The notes: a model not told the origin generated them from the letters alone. A stretch of DNA of 31,194 bases from CAZNKU01 sp964573775 (GCA_964573775.1 CAZNKU010000013.1:1-31194), one strand, 5' to 3'. Shown: positions 15,724-24,362, counted from the first letter of the stretch. Translations and numbers: made by a program.

Positions 15724-15763
15724 AGGACTGTAAAGCAATAAGTTTTACAGTCCTGTGTTTTTT
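15724..15763. terminator. Bidirectional terminator between convergent genes
   Basis: A perfect 11-bp stem (AGGACTGTAAA / TTTACAGTCCT) with a nine-base loop. On the plus strand it is followed by GTGTTTTTT; on the minus strand by TTTTT. It serves both the lipoprotein gene and the TVP38 gene. Confidence 0.88.
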
Positions 15764-15780
15764 ACAATACATTATTTTCC

Positions 15781-16503
15781 TTAGGTATGTGCATTTTTCG
15801 AAACCCTTATTTTTTTCTTTTCGACAATTTTATTATATACTCCTATACCTATAAGACTTACAATAGCCGTAACAACAAACAGTATTATTGCCTCAAGATA
15901 TTGCTGTCTGCCCATAAAGTTTCCGCCGATTGTTGACGAAACGACGGACGGTATTCTCGCAATAAGTGTTATACCCAAAAATTCGCCTAAATTTATTCTT
16001 GTAAGACCAATAAAATATGTAAGCAAATCCTTTGGTGTGCCCGGTATAAAAAACAGTATAAATGTAGTGCGTTTAAGCTTTTTTTCACTGTTTATAAACT
16101 TAAGCTGATTTATTTTATCCGAATCAACAAAAAGCTCTACAAACCTTATGCCGTACTTTTTAACAAGTAAAAATATTCCCGACGAGCCTATTGCAACCCC
16201 AAGCATACAAAGCAAAGTACCCCATAGCCAGCCGTAAGCATAGCCCATACCGATTTCCACTACCTCACCTGGTATAAGTGCTATTACAACCTGCAGAATC
16301 TGGATACCCACTGCCACAAGCCAGCCAAAATAACCAAAGTTTTTTATATACTCATCAAATTCCACACCGTTTGTTGCAACCCTTCCGAACTTTATTCCGA
16401 AAAAGTATGTTAAAAGCCCTGCCAGTGCAAGTACAATTATCAGTGAAACCACAGCTATTATTCTCTTCTTTTTCAAAAGTTTTTTATCATTTGTTTCTGT
16501 CAT
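15781..16503 (-). CDS. TVP38/TMEM64 (VTT/DedA-like) membrane protein
   Basis: 240 residues with a VTT domain: a long N-terminal hydrophobic helix after a Lys-rich start, IALIPGEVVEIGMGYAYGWLWGTLLCMLG, FFIPGTPKDLLTYFIGLTRI and RIPSVVSSTIGGNFMG. Such proteins are implicated in lipid scrambling/undecaprenyl-phosphate recycling in the wider DedA/VTT superfamily, but the exact activity of this clade is unknown. It is 14 bases downstream of a lipid kinase gene, which fits membrane-lipid metabolism. TGAGGT precedes the ATG. Confidence 0.85.
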   Translation of the reverse strand: MTETNDKKLLKKKRIIAVVSLIIVLALAGLLTYFFGIKFGRVATNGVEFDEYIKNFGYFGWLVAVGIQILQVVIALIPGEVVEIGMGYAYGWLWGTLLCMLGVAIGSSGIFLLVKKYGIRFVELFVDSDKINQLKFINSEKKLKRTTFILFFIPGTPKDLLTYFIGLTRINLGEFLGITLIARIPSVVSSTIGGNFMGRQQYLEAIILFVVTAIVSLIGIGVYNKIVEKKKIRVSKNAHT

Positions 16504-16517
16504 TTTAACCTCACAAA

Positions 16518-17408
16518 TTATTTTATAAAAGTAATTGCACGGTGTATATTTTCAATAACTGTAACTTTTTTACCCTCCGTTGCCTCGCCGTCAAGTGTCC
16601 ACACAACCCCCTCGGGCATATTAAGAGTAATTCTTGCAGCCTTGCAAAAATCAAATACCTCGGAATCCGAAAAATCACAGGATGCCACACCACTTACAAT
16701 TTTCATTATATCATTTCCGTTCTTAGGTTTTTTAATCATTAAAACCTCAAACAAGCCGTCGCTTAAATCCACAAATTCAGCATCGTACTTAAAAATTCCT
16801 CCTACGGATATGGAATTTGTAATACCTCCGTATATATAATCACCCTTATACTCCTTGTCATCAGCCGTAAAGGAAACAGAATAATCCTCTATATTTGAAA
16901 GATTTGCTATGCCCTCAAACACATACGCCATATGACCTAAAGTATTTTTTGCATTTTGCTGGGTTTTATAAGAAACAGACGTAAAAAGCCCGAAGGATGC
17001 AATGTAAGAAAAATATCTTTCGTTGTTAAAATTTCCCACATCAATTTTAAAGTCATATTGAGAGCCTGCTATGTTCGCCGCCGCAACACCTAAATTAAGA
17101 GGCAATCTGTGGGTTTTTGCAAAATCGTTTGTAGTACCCGCAGGTATATAGCTTATGGGAATGTCACAGCCCTTTTGCATAACTCCCGTTATAACCTCAT
17201 TAAGCGTTCCGTCACCACCGCAACAAATTATGCGTTCATAACCGTTGTTCTTTGCATCACCGGAAACTTTTATTGCCTCACCAATTCCCGAAGTAACATA
17301 TGTTGTAACCTCGTAGCCCGACTTACAAAATACCCTCAGTATATTAAGAATTTCATTCTTTATTTTACCGCGTCCTGAACAGGGATTGATTATAAACAGA
17401 ACTTTCAT
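16518..17408 (-). CDS. Diacylglycerol kinase-family lipid kinase (YegS/BmrU-like)
   Basis: 296 residues from the chosen ATG. The DAGK catalytic domain has FIINPCSGRGK at the start, CCGGDGTLNEVITG (nucleotide-binding GGDGT) near residue 65, IPAGTTNDFAKTHRLP near 95, and the C-terminal DGLFEVLMI and WTLDGEATEGK motifs. It phosphorylates a membrane lipid, probably diacylglycerol, to phosphatidate. A GTG four codons upstream is possible, but it coincides with the AAAGGTGG ribosome-binding site of the ATG. First gene of a two-gene unit with the TVP38 protein. Confidence 0.9.
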   Translation of the reverse strand: MKVLFIINPCSGRGKIKNEILNILRVFCKSGYEVTTYVTSGIGEAIKVSGDAKNNGYERIICCGGDGTLNEVITGVMQKGCDIPISYIPAGTTNDFAKTHRLPLNLGVAAANIAGSQYDFKIDVGNFNNERYFSYIASFGLFTSVSYKTQQNAKNTLGHMAYVFEGIANLSNIEDYSVSFTADDKEYKGDYIYGGITNSISVGGIFKYDAEFVDLSDGLFEVLMIKKPKNGNDIMKIVSGVASCDFSDSEVFDFCKAARITLNMPEGVVWTLDGEATEGKKVTVIENIHRAITFIK

Positions 17409-17477
17409 AATTTTTGCCACCTTTTAATCTGTATGTATTAATTCTAGCAGAAAAAATAACCAAATTCAACATTTTAA

Positions 17478-17506
17478 TTGAAATTTAACATTTTATCCGT
17501 TATAAT
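17478..17506 (+). promoter_or_regulatory. Promoter of the 54-aa gene
   Basis: TTGAAA, 17-base spacer, TATAAT, ending 22 bases before the ATG at 17529. Its -35 TTG could be misread as an upstream start codon; the promoter placement argues for the later start. Confidence 0.65.
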
Positions 17507-17528
17507 AGTATTATTGGAGAGTGATAGT

Positions 17529-17693
17529 ATGGAGCCTCAGGATTATATTGTATATAAAATTGAAGGAGAATATGCAATTTTGAAAAACATCGACGACGGA
17601 AATGAAATTTTTGTGGCTATGGCACTTTTGCCTGCAGGTACGGATGTTAATACAAAATTACATTGTGAATGCCTGCAATATACTATAATTTAA
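17529..17693 (+). CDS. 54-aa DUF3006-like protein
   Basis: A short protein: YIVYKIEGEYAILKNIDDGNE followed by ALLPAGTDVNTKLHCE. The pattern (Asp/Lys-x-Phe/Ile-Glu-Gly-x-Tyr/Phe-Ala-x-Leu near the start, then a Leu-Pro-x-Gly turn) resembles DUF3006, small beta-rich proteins of unknown function. Preceded by TTGGAGAG and its own promoter. The next gene starts 18 bases after its stop, so the two are probably co-transcribed. Confidence 0.65.
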   Translation: MEPQDYIVYKIEGEYAILKNIDDGNEIFVAMALLPAGTDVNTKLHCECLQYTII

Positions 17694-17711
17694 CACAGAA
17701 TGGAGAATCTT

Positions 17712-18344
17712 ATGGACAAGAAAAAAATGTGGATATTAGGCGGTATTTTGATTATCGCAATAATTATTATTGCCACTTTGTTGTATTTAAAAAGCCTGCC
17801 GGAGGAAACACAGGAGCTTACCTCCTACCCTACCTCAAACGGCGGTACAATTGCCCCTGCAGACCAAACTTCTCAGTCGGTTGCCCTTAATGAGGATGGC
17901 ACATCTGTAAACGATGCACTTTATGAATATAAATCAAAGTACGGATATTCCGTACAGTATAACAATAAATACATTGTGGATTTTGGTGAAAAAGATTACG
18001 ATTTTTCCATTAAAAATGCAGACAGTACCGTAAATGTTGTAATAAAGAATGTGCCTATGAATGAAACCATAGCAAATATTCAGACAAAAGAAGAATGGGA
18101 TTCTCTTATGGGCGGAATGCTTGGTGAATGTATTGAATTTAAAAGAACAACAATAAATAATATGGACACACTTATAAGTCATTATAACCTGGATTACGGC
18201 AACGGTCAGCAGACAGATGCAATTTTGGCAATGCTGATAGGAAATGAATATATTTACAGCTATATGTACAATGCAGCCCAAAATGCACCTTCAGATGAAG
18301 CTACACAGATTGGTGCTGTATTGTATACAATCCAAGAAATTTAA
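17712..18344 (+). CDS. Single-pass membrane-anchored protein, unknown
   Basis: 210 residues from the chosen ATG (TGGAGA precedes it; an ATG four codons earlier has no ribosome-binding site). A short basic start, a strong membrane helix (WILGGILIIAIIIIATLLYL, about 6-26), a Thr/Ser/Gln-rich linker (about 30-65), then a folded domain of about 145 residues (YSVQYNNKYIVDFGEKDYDF .. VPMNETIANIQTKEEWDSL .. IYSYMYNAAQN). The extracytoplasmic domain is reminiscent of PsbP/DUF1795-like folds that occur in surface proteins, but I cannot assign a family firmly. Confidence 0.65.
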   Translation: MDKKKMWILGGILIIAIIIIATLLYLKSLPEETQELTSYPTSNGGTIAPADQTSQSVALNEDGTSVNDALYEYKSKYGYSVQYNNKYIVDFGEKDYDFSIKNADSTVNVVIKNVPMNETIANIQTKEEWDSLMGGMLGECIEFKRTTINNMDTLISHYNLDYGNGQQTDAILAMLIGNEYIYSYMYNAAQNAPSDEATQIGAVLYTIQEI

Positions 18345-18372
18345 AAAGGGATGTAAACGCAAAAAGAGATAA

Positions 18373-18430
18373 TAAAGGCTCCCTTGTGTAAAGGGAGCTG
18401 GCAAACCGTTAGGTTTGACTGAGGGATTGT
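18373..18430 (+). repeat. Interspersed hairpin repeat (GCTCCCTT type)
   Basis: Two perfect hairpins in tandem: GCTCCCTT-GTGTA-AAGGGAGC and CAAACC-GTTA-GGTTTG, followed by GACTGAGGGATTGTT. This layout (GGCTCCC..GGGAGCTGGCA..GACTGAGGGATT) matches, from memory, an interspersed element very common in gut Firmicutes. It lies between convergent genes and may double as a terminator. The remaining sequence to 18517 is AT-rich with no convincing gene. Confidence 0.7.
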
Positions 18431-18517
18431 TAACAGTCCTTAATGTAAAAAAATCTATCGGTTTTTCTTATATATTCTATTTCCTTTTTACGTTCCGGAC
18501 TTTTTTTACATCACCTT

Positions 18518-18985
18518 TTAAAATATCTTTTCGCCGTTTAATGTTGCAGACACAAGCTTACTGCCATGATATTGCAGTGTAAGTCTGAAAAAATTTGCAT
18601 CTGCACGGATAAGACCTAAAAACAGCTTGTCACCCTCCCACATTGGCAGGTCGTAAAGTGCGTCACGGTCTATCCATTTTAAAACGCCCTCGTTACATTC
18701 AATAATTTCACCCTCGTATCCATCTGCGGTAAAAAGGTGCATATCTTCATCCTCATATTCGTCAGAGCGAAAATGTACAATTCCTCTGTATCGGTAGTCG
18801 GTAAGGGTAAGTCCTGTTTCCTCTTTTGCCTCACGCAAAATACACTGCTTTGGAGTTTCACCCTCTTCAATTCTGCCACCTATACCAATCCATTTACCCT
18901 CATTAACATCAGCTTCTTTTTTGATTCTGTGGAGCATAAGATATTTATTGTCTTTTTCAATGTAACAAAGTGTAGTTTCTTTCAT
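18518..18985 (-). CDS. Nudix hydrolase (8-oxo-dGTPase/MutT-like)
   Basis: 155 residues. The Nudix box is complete: GRIEEGETPKQCILREAKEETGL (Gx5Ex7REUxEExGU). Upstream KYLMLHRIKKEADVNEGKWIGIGG is typical of the MutT/8-oxo-dGTP diphosphatase subgroup common in Firmicutes. It would hydrolyse a nucleoside diphosphate-linked substrate, perhaps oxidised dGTP; specificity cannot be read from sequence. It starts four bases after the preceding gene's stop with only a weak ribosome-binding site, suggesting coupling. Confidence 0.9.
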   Translation of the reverse strand: MKETTLCYIEKDNKYLMLHRIKKEADVNEGKWIGIGGRIEEGETPKQCILREAKEETGLTLTDYRYRGIVHFRSDEYEDEDMHLFTADGYEGEIIECNEGVLKWIDRDALYDLPMWEGDKLFLGLIRADANFFRLTLQYHGSKLVSATLNGEKIF

Positions 18986-18989
18986 TTTA

Positions 18990-19448
18990 TCAGTCTTTCG
19001 GATTATTTTTTATGTATTCATCCATAAGTCTTGCACCGTCGCAGACCATACGTTCGCATGGGCGAAGCTTGTAAAATTCAGCAGTTCTTTCGGCAGAAAT
19101 ATGGTCAGTTGTGTAGGATACATCCTTTAAAAGCTCACGGCATATGTACGAGCCGTTAAGCTCCTTAAACTGTTCTGCAAGCTGTTGAATACGCTTGTAG
19201 TGGCTGTTTTTACCCTCACGGTCGTCTGCATCGGTATACCCATAAAGCAAACCTGCCACCATAAACATTCCTGAAACTGCACCGCAAACTTCTCTCATTC
19301 TGCCTATACCGCCACCAAATGAAGAGCTTATTTTAAGTGCCGTTTTCTCGTCCATATCAATAACATCACAAAAGGCAAGCATTACTGCCTGTGAACAGTT
19401 GTAACCCTCTTTGAAATATGCAAGGGCCTTTTCTTCATGCAAAGTCAT
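18990..19448 (-). CDS. C_GCAxxG_C_C family protein
   Basis: 152 residues from the ATG following AAGGTG; a GTG three codons upstream overlaps that ribosome-binding site. Diagnostic cysteines: YNCSQAVMLAFC near residue 20, VCGAVSGMFMVAGLLYG near residue 58 (the GCAxxG motif written CGAVSG), then YICRELL and LRPCERMVCDGA. This is the PF09719 redox/metal-associated family, often near electron-transfer genes; its function is unknown. Here it is embedded in the trpS-tagO-wecB operon. Confidence 0.88.
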   Translation of the reverse strand: MTLHEEKALAYFKEGYNCSQAVMLAFCDVIDMDEKTALKISSSFGGGIGRMREVCGAVSGMFMVAGLLYGYTDADDREGKNSHYKRIQQLAEQFKELNGSYICRELLKDVSYTTDHISAERTAEFYKLRPCERMVCDGARLMDEYIKNNPKD

Positions 19449-19458
19449 AGTCTTCACC

Positions 19459-20610
19459 TTAGCTTCTTTCTGTCAAATCCTCAGGTCTTTCCCCTGCACC
19501 AAAGTGATAAAGAATTGCCTCAACAGTTCTGCGGGATGCTTCACCGTCACCGTATGGGTTAACGGCACGAGCCATGCTTTCGTACTCGTTTTTATCAGTA
19601 AGCAGCTTATAAGCCATACTGTAAATAACCTCTTCACGAACACCTGCAACCTTTACTGTACCTGCTTCAACTGCCTCTGGACGTTCTGTTTCATTACGAA
19701 GCACCAATACAGGCTTACCAAGTGAAGGTGCCTCCTCCTGCAAACCGCCTGAGTCTGTCATAATCATATAACTTCTGTCCATAGCATTGTGCATATCACG
19801 AACATCAATAGGGTCTATAAGATGTACTCTGTCCATACCTGCAAGATATTTATTAACGGTTTCTCTTACAGCAGGGTTAAGATGTACAGGGTATACAAGT
19901 TCAACATCAGGGAAATCTGTAACAATTTTCTTAAGAGCACGGCAGATGTTTTCCAAAGGCTCGCCAAGGTTTTCACGTCTGTGTGCAGTTACAAGAATAA
20001 CTCTGTTATTTTCAAAATCCACATCTGCCATACTTTCGCAAAGCTTGTAGTCCTTACTTACAGTAGTTTTAAGAGCATCTATAACAGTGTTACCTGTTAT
20101 GAAAATATCTTTATCTTCAATAGCCTCTTTAACAAGGTTATTTCTGTTTGAAATTGTAGGTGAGAAGTGCAAATCTGCAATTCTTCCTGTCAGACATCTG
20201 TTCATTTCTTCAGGGAACGGAGAATATTTGTCATAAGTACGAAGCCCTGCTTCAACATGGCCAACAGGAATCTGGTTGTAAAAAGCTGCCAGCGCACCTA
20301 CAAATGTTGTAGATGTATCGCCGTGTACTAAAACGATGTCAGGCTTAGCCTGCTTTAAAACCTCATCAAGTCCCTGCAAAACATTTGTTGTAATGCTTAT
20401 AAGTGTCTGCCTGTCCTTCATAATATCAAGGTCGTAATTCGGCTTGATATCAAATATGGCAAGAACCTGGTCGAGCATCTGTCTGTGCTGAGCAGTTACG
20501 CACACAATAGATTCTATCTTTTCGTTTTTTTCCAGTTCCTTTACAAGGGGTGCCATTTTAATAGCCTCAGGTCTTGTACCGAACACTGTCATAACTTTAA
20601 TTTTCTTCAT
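19459..20610 (-). CDS. wecB: UDP-N-acetylglucosamine 2-epimerase (non-hydrolysing)
   Basis: 383 residues, family length. FGTRPEAIKMAPLVKEL at the N-terminus, VHGDTSTTFVGALAAF, GHVEAGLRTYDKYSPFPEE and TDSGGLQEEAPSLGKPVLVLRNETERPE are hallmarks. It interconverts UDP-GlcNAc and UDP-ManNAc for wall teichoic acid linkage units or capsule/exopolysaccharide. It overlaps by 14 bases the TagO/WecA-type gene, which makes the lipid-linked GlcNAc that typically accepts ManNAc. A short C-terminal acidic tail is not unusual. Confidence 0.95.
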   Translation of the reverse strand: MKKIKVMTVFGTRPEAIKMAPLVKELEKNEKIESIVCVTAQHRQMLDQVLAIFDIKPNYDLDIMKDRQTLISITTNVLQGLDEVLKQAKPDIVLVHGDTSTTFVGALAAFYNQIPVGHVEAGLRTYDKYSPFPEEMNRCLTGRIADLHFSPTISNRNNLVKEAIEDKDIFITGNTVIDALKTTVSKDYKLCESMADVDFENNRVILVTAHRRENLGEPLENICRALKKIVTDFPDVELVYPVHLNPAVRETVNKYLAGMDRVHLIDPIDVRDMHNAMDRSYMIMTDSGGLQEEAPSLGKPVLVLRNETERPEAVEAGTVKVAGVREEVIYSMAYKLLTDKNEYESMARAVNPYGDGEASRRTVEAILYHFGAGERPEDLTERS

Positions 20611-21700
20611 TTTCTTCAGTCTCGCTTTCTATTTTATCCTCTATGTTAATTGACCTGTCATCTTCAGAAATGTTCTTTCTGGCAAGAGAAATTCCAAAAA
20701 TCGAAAGGAACAGAACTGCCAGAATCAAAATTATTGCCCTTGATGCTCCGCAAAGCATCAGAACCACTGCCGACAAGGACAAAAGACCGCTTGCAATAAG
20801 CAGAATTATAACAGTCTGCTTCTGGTCAAAGCCAAGGTCTATAAGTCTGTGGTGTACATGACCTCTGTCGGGCTTCATAGGTGACTGACCTCTCAGCACC
20901 CTGCGCAGTATAGCAAATAATGTATCGAAAATAGGCAAGCCTAAAATAAGGAATGGCACTGCCATAGAAATAACAGCATAACTTTTGAAAAGGCCTACAA
21001 TACTTATGCTTGCAAGCATAAAGCCTAAAAATGTAGAGCCTGTATCACCCATAAATATTTTTGCGGGATGCAGATTGTAAGGCATAAAGCCAAAGCCTGC
21101 ACCTGCAATAGCCGCAGTTACAACAGCAACCCCAACCTCACGGGTTATAAGCGAAATTGCAAAAAGAGAAACTGTGGATATTGTTGAAATACCTGCTGCC
21201 AAACCGTCAAGTCCGTCAATAAGGTTTAGGGCATTTGTAACACCTACAATCCACAAAACCGTGATGGGTATTGAAAAGACACCCAATGCAATGTAGGGAT
21301 TTTCACCAAAACCAAAGCTTGAAATGTGGTCTATACGGACACCGTGTAAAACTACAATCATAGCCGCCCCCACCTGCACAACAAATTTAAAAAGTGCATT
21401 AAGGCTGTAAATATCGTCAAAAATTCCCATTACAACTATTATTACACTGCCGATTAATATACCACGAAGCTCGGTATCAATTTCGGCAAAGCATAAAATG
21501 GAAATTATAAAACCATAAAATATCGCAAGTCCTCCAAGGCGTGCAATAGGCTTTTTGTGCATACGTCGGTTATCCTTTGGCACGTCCACTGCACCAATTC
21601 TGAAGGCAAGCATTTTAACAATTGGTGTGCTTGCATAGGCAATTAAAAATGCAACCACAAATGCAAACAGTAACCTTATTATTCCAAAATCCAATCTCAT
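20597..21700 (-). CDS. tagO: UDP-GlcNAc:undecaprenyl-phosphate GlcNAc-1-phosphate transferase
   Basis: 367 residues with about ten membrane helices, GT4/MraY-WecA-TagO family. Motifs: DNRRMHKKPIARLGG (cytosolic loop), NALNLIDGLDGLAAG, FMPYNLHPAKIFMGDTGST and the C-terminal MKPDRGHVHHRLIDLGF, whose HxHH cluster identifies the WecA/TagO branch rather than MraY. It attaches GlcNAc-1-P to undecaprenyl phosphate, the first step of teichoic acid or polysaccharide assembly. The tail (residues about 345-367) is very acidic. Starts 12 bases after trpS with AAAGGGG before the ATG. Confidence 0.92.
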   Translation of the reverse strand: MRLDFGIIRLLFAFVVAFLIAYASTPIVKMLAFRIGAVDVPKDNRRMHKKPIARLGGLAIFYGFIISILCFAEIDTELRGILIGSVIIVVMGIFDDIYSLNALFKFVVQVGAAMIVVLHGVRIDHISSFGFGENPYIALGVFSIPITVLWIVGVTNALNLIDGLDGLAAGISTISTVSLFAISLITREVGVAVVTAAIAGAGFGFMPYNLHPAKIFMGDTGSTFLGFMLASISIVGLFKSYAVISMAVPFLILGLPIFDTLFAILRRVLRGQSPMKPDRGHVHHRLIDLGFDQKQTVIILLIASGLLSLSAVVLMLCGASRAIILILAVLFLSIFGISLARKNISEDDRSINIEDKIESETEENEEN

Positions 21701-21712
21701 AACGGTACCCCT

Positions 21713-22720
21713 TTATCTTTCAGTAAAACCTACTTTTTTGTATACCTTGCGTAGTGTCTTGTATGCAATTTTAGAGGCTTTTTCAGCACCGTCACGGTAT
21801 ACGGACTGTATATAATCCTTATCCTTTTGCAATGCGTAGTATTTTTCCTGAATAGGCTGTAAGCAGTCTGCAACAACCTCCGCAACCGCCATTTTAAATT
21901 CACCGTAGCCCTTACCCGAAAATTCTGCAACGGACTGTTCAATGGTATTGCCTGTAACCGCACTGTAAATGCTAAGAAGGTTATTGATACCGTCCTTACC
22001 TTCACGGTATGCAATTTCACCGTCGCTGTCTGTAACGGCTCTTTTAAACTTTCTTACGATAGTATCTCTGTCGTCAAGCATAGCAATGTAGCCGTTAGGG
22101 TTAGGGTCTGATTTACTCATTTTAGATTCAGGTGAAGCAAGACTCATAATTCTTGCACCTACCTTGCCGACATAAGGCTCCGGAATTTTGAAAACGTCAC
22201 CGTATACGCCGTTAAAACGCTTTGCAACATCTCGTGTAAGCTCAAGATGCTGAAGCTGGTCATGACCTACGGGTACAAGGTCTGCCTGATAAAGCAGAAT
22301 ATCCGCCGCCATTAAAACAGGGTAGGTAAACAAGCCACTGTTTATATTATCTTCATGTTTGGCAGATTTATCCTTAAACTGTGTCATTCTCTGAAGCTCG
22401 CCCATATATGTATAGCAGTTTAAAACCCATGAAAGCTCGGGATGAGCAGAAACGTGACTTTGAAAAAACATAACGCTTTTTTCAGGGTCAATGCCTGCCG
22501 CAAGGTAGGTTGTAAAAACCTCCATTGCACGCTTTCTGAGGTCTGCAGGGTTTTGTCTTACAGTAATTGAATGAAGGTCTGCCACACAGTAAAGGCAGTT
22601 ATATTCGTCCTGTAGCTTAGTCCAGTTTTTAAGGGCTCCAAGGTAGTTGCCAAGTGTTAAAAAGCCCGAAGACTGAATGCCGCTAAGTATGGTTTTTTTA
22701 GTTTCTGTAACATTTTCCAT
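21713..22720 (-). CDS. trpS: Tryptophanyl-tRNA synthetase
   Basis: 335 residues, class I bacterial TrpRS. GIQSSGFLTLGNYLGAL carries the HIGH-equivalent, YTYMGELQRMTQFKDKS and VPVGHDQLQHLELTRD lie in the Rossmann fold, and SKMSKSDPN is the KMSKS loop. Charges tRNA-Trp. The leader is roughly 70 bases and contains no T-box element, unlike many Firmicute trpS genes. It heads a run of minus-strand genes for cell-envelope precursor synthesis and shares a divergent promoter region with gltX. Confidence 0.97.
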   Translation of the reverse strand: MENVTETKKTILSGIQSSGFLTLGNYLGALKNWTKLQDEYNCLYCVADLHSITVRQNPADLRKRAMEVFTTYLAAGIDPEKSVMFFQSHVSAHPELSWVLNCYTYMGELQRMTQFKDKSAKHEDNINSGLFTYPVLMAADILLYQADLVPVGHDQLQHLELTRDVAKRFNGVYGDVFKIPEPYVGKVGARIMSLASPESKMSKSDPNPNGYIAMLDDRDTIVRKFKRAVTDSDGEIAYREGKDGINNLLSIYSAVTGNTIEQSVAEFSGKGYGEFKMAVAEVVADCLQPIQEKYYALQKDKDYIQSVYRDGAEKASKIAYKTLRKVYKKVGFTER

Positions 22721-22796
22721 TTTATATACAGATTCCTTTCATTTTGCAAATTTATCTAAAAAAATATATAATAAGTCAAAGTATCATACATTCTAT

Positions 22797-22825
22797 ATAA
22801 TACCACATTTAAATCCACTTGACAA
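22797..22825 (-). promoter_or_regulatory. trpS promoter (overlaps gltX -35)
   Basis: Minus-strand TTGTCA (22825-22820), 17-base spacer, TATTAT (22802-22797). The -35 box occupies the same bases as the gltX -35 on the other strand, within CTTGACAAG. Confidence 0.6.
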
Positions 22826-22847
22826 GTCGTAAATTTAAATATATTAT
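22819..22847 (+). promoter_or_regulatory. gltX promoter (overlaps trpS -35)
   Basis: TTGACA, 17-base spacer, TATTAT. A TATAAT five bases further along is too distant for a standard spacer. Shares five bases of its -35 with the divergent trpS promoter. Confidence 0.65.
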
Positions 22848-22881
22848 ATAATATAGAAATATATTGAAGGGAATGACACTT

Positions 22882-24327
22882 TTGAAATTCAGAACAAGAT
22901 TTGCACCGTCTCCAACGGGATATATGCACGTAGGCAACCTTCGTACTGCACTTTATGCTTACCTGCTTACAAAATCCCAGGGCGGTGATTTTATACTGCG
23001 TATTGAAGATACAGACCAGGGACGTTACGTTGACGGTGCAGTAGACATCATTTACAATACACTTAAAGAAACAGGACTTCTTTGGGATGAAGGTCCCGAC
23101 ATCGGCGGTGACTACGGTCCATATATCCAGACCGAAAGACGCGGTCTATATAAGGAATATGCCGAAAAATTGGTTGAAATGGGCAAGGCTTACTACTGCT
23201 TCTGCGATGAAGACAGGCTTAATGAAGTACGTACTCTTTGCGAGGCTAAAAAAATTCCGCCAAAGTATGACAGACACTGCCTTTCTCTTTCAAAAGAGGA
23301 AATTCAGGCTAAAATTGATGCAGGCGTACCTTACGTAATTCGTCAGCTTATGCCTGATGTTGGTACAACATCTTTTGACGATGCTGTTTTTGGCACAATT
23401 ACTGTTGAAAACTCAACACTTGACGATATGGTACTTTTAAAATCCGACGGTCTTCCAACCTACAACTTTGCAAACGTTGTGGACGACCACTTAATGGGCA
23501 TAACACACGTTATCCGCGGTAATGAATACCTTTCATCAACACCTAAATACAACCTTCTTTATGAGGCTTTCGGTTGGGAAATTCCAACATACATCCACTG
23601 TTCACCTGTTATGAGAGACCATACTCACAAGCTTTCAAAGCGTGACGGTGACGCTTCATACGAAGACTTTATCAAAAAGGGTTACCTTAAAGAAGCAGTT
23701 ATAAACTATATTGCACTTCTTGGCTGGAGCCCACAGGGTGAACAGGAAAAATTTACTCTTGATGAATTGGTTAAGGCATTTAATGTATCAGGTATCAGCA
23801 AGTCACCTGCTATATTTGACGAAGCTAAGCTTGCATGGCTTAACGGCGAATATCTTCGTGAGCTTTCACCTGAACAGTTCCACGAAAAGGCTAAGCCATT
23901 TTACGAAGGCGTAGTTACAAACCCTGCAATAGACACAAGCAAAATAAGTGAACTTTTGCAAAAAAGATGCGAAAAGCTATCCGATATCCCTGAACAGGTA
24001 GACTTTTTTGACAGCCTTCCCGAATACGATATCGAGCTTTATACTCACAAAAAGATGAAGACAAACCCTGAAAATTCAAAAATTGCTTTGGAGGCTATCA
24101 AAACAAAGCTTGAAGCAATTGACGATTTCAGCTTTGAAAACCTTCACGATAACCTTATGGCACTTGTTGAAGAAATGGGTGTTAAAAACGGTCAGGTTTT
24201 GTACCCACTTCGTGTTGCAGTTTCAGGTAAGTCCTTTACACCCGGCGGCGGCGTAGAGCTTGCATCAATACTTGGTAAGGAAGAAACAATAAAGAGAATC
24301 GAAACAGGTATTTTAAAACTTTCATAA
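22882..24327 (+). CDS. gltX: Glutamyl-tRNA synthetase
   Basis: About 481 residues, class I GluRS. FAPSPTGYMHVGNLRTALYAY holds the HIGH-type motif and HKLSKRDGDASYEDF the KMSKS-type motif; the anticodon-binding alpha-helical domain fills the C-terminal third, ending FTPGGGVELASILGKEE. Charges tRNA-Glu (and in many Firmicutes tRNA-Gln, for later amidation). Start choice: TTG at 22882 is nine bases after GAAGGGA and gives the family start KFRTRFAPSPTG; an ATG at 22873 directly abuts that ribosome-binding site and is less likely. Confidence 0.95.
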   Translation: MKFRTRFAPSPTGYMHVGNLRTALYAYLLTKSQGGDFILRIEDTDQGRYVDGAVDIIYNTLKETGLLWDEGPDIGGDYGPYIQTERRGLYKEYAEKLVEMGKAYYCFCDEDRLNEVRTLCEAKKIPPKYDRHCLSLSKEEIQAKIDAGVPYVIRQLMPDVGTTSFDDAVFGTITVENSTLDDMVLLKSDGLPTYNFANVVDDHLMGITHVIRGNEYLSSTPKYNLLYEAFGWEIPTYIHCSPVMRDHTHKLSKRDGDASYEDFIKKGYLKEAVINYIALLGWSPQGEQEKFTLDELVKAFNVSGISKSPAIFDEAKLAWLNGEYLRELSPEQFHEKAKPFYEGVVTNPAIDTSKISELLQKRCEKLSDIPEQVDFFDSLPEYDIELYTHKKMKTNPENSKIALEAIKTKLEAIDDFSFENLHDNLMALVEEMGVKNGQVLYPLRVAVSGKSFTPGGGVELASILGKEETIKRIETGILKLS

Positions 24328-24330
24328 TCT

Positions 24331-24362
24331 AAAAGTCATATGCTTCGGCATATGGCTTTTTT
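24331..24362 (+). terminator. gltX terminator with TTCG tetraloop
   Basis: A 13-bp stem (AAAAGTCATATGC / GCATATGGCTTTT, one G-U pair) closed by the very stable TTCG tetraloop and followed by T residues. Confidence 0.9.

Noticed and set aside
18434..18517. Minus-strand frame of about 25 codons (KKSPERKKEIEYIRKTDRF)
   Set aside because: No start codon; a TGA precedes it directly, and it is too short to support as gene or remnant.
22721..22790. T-box leader for trpS
   Set aside because: The transcribed leader is about 70 bases and lacks the T-box sequence, specifier stem and terminator.
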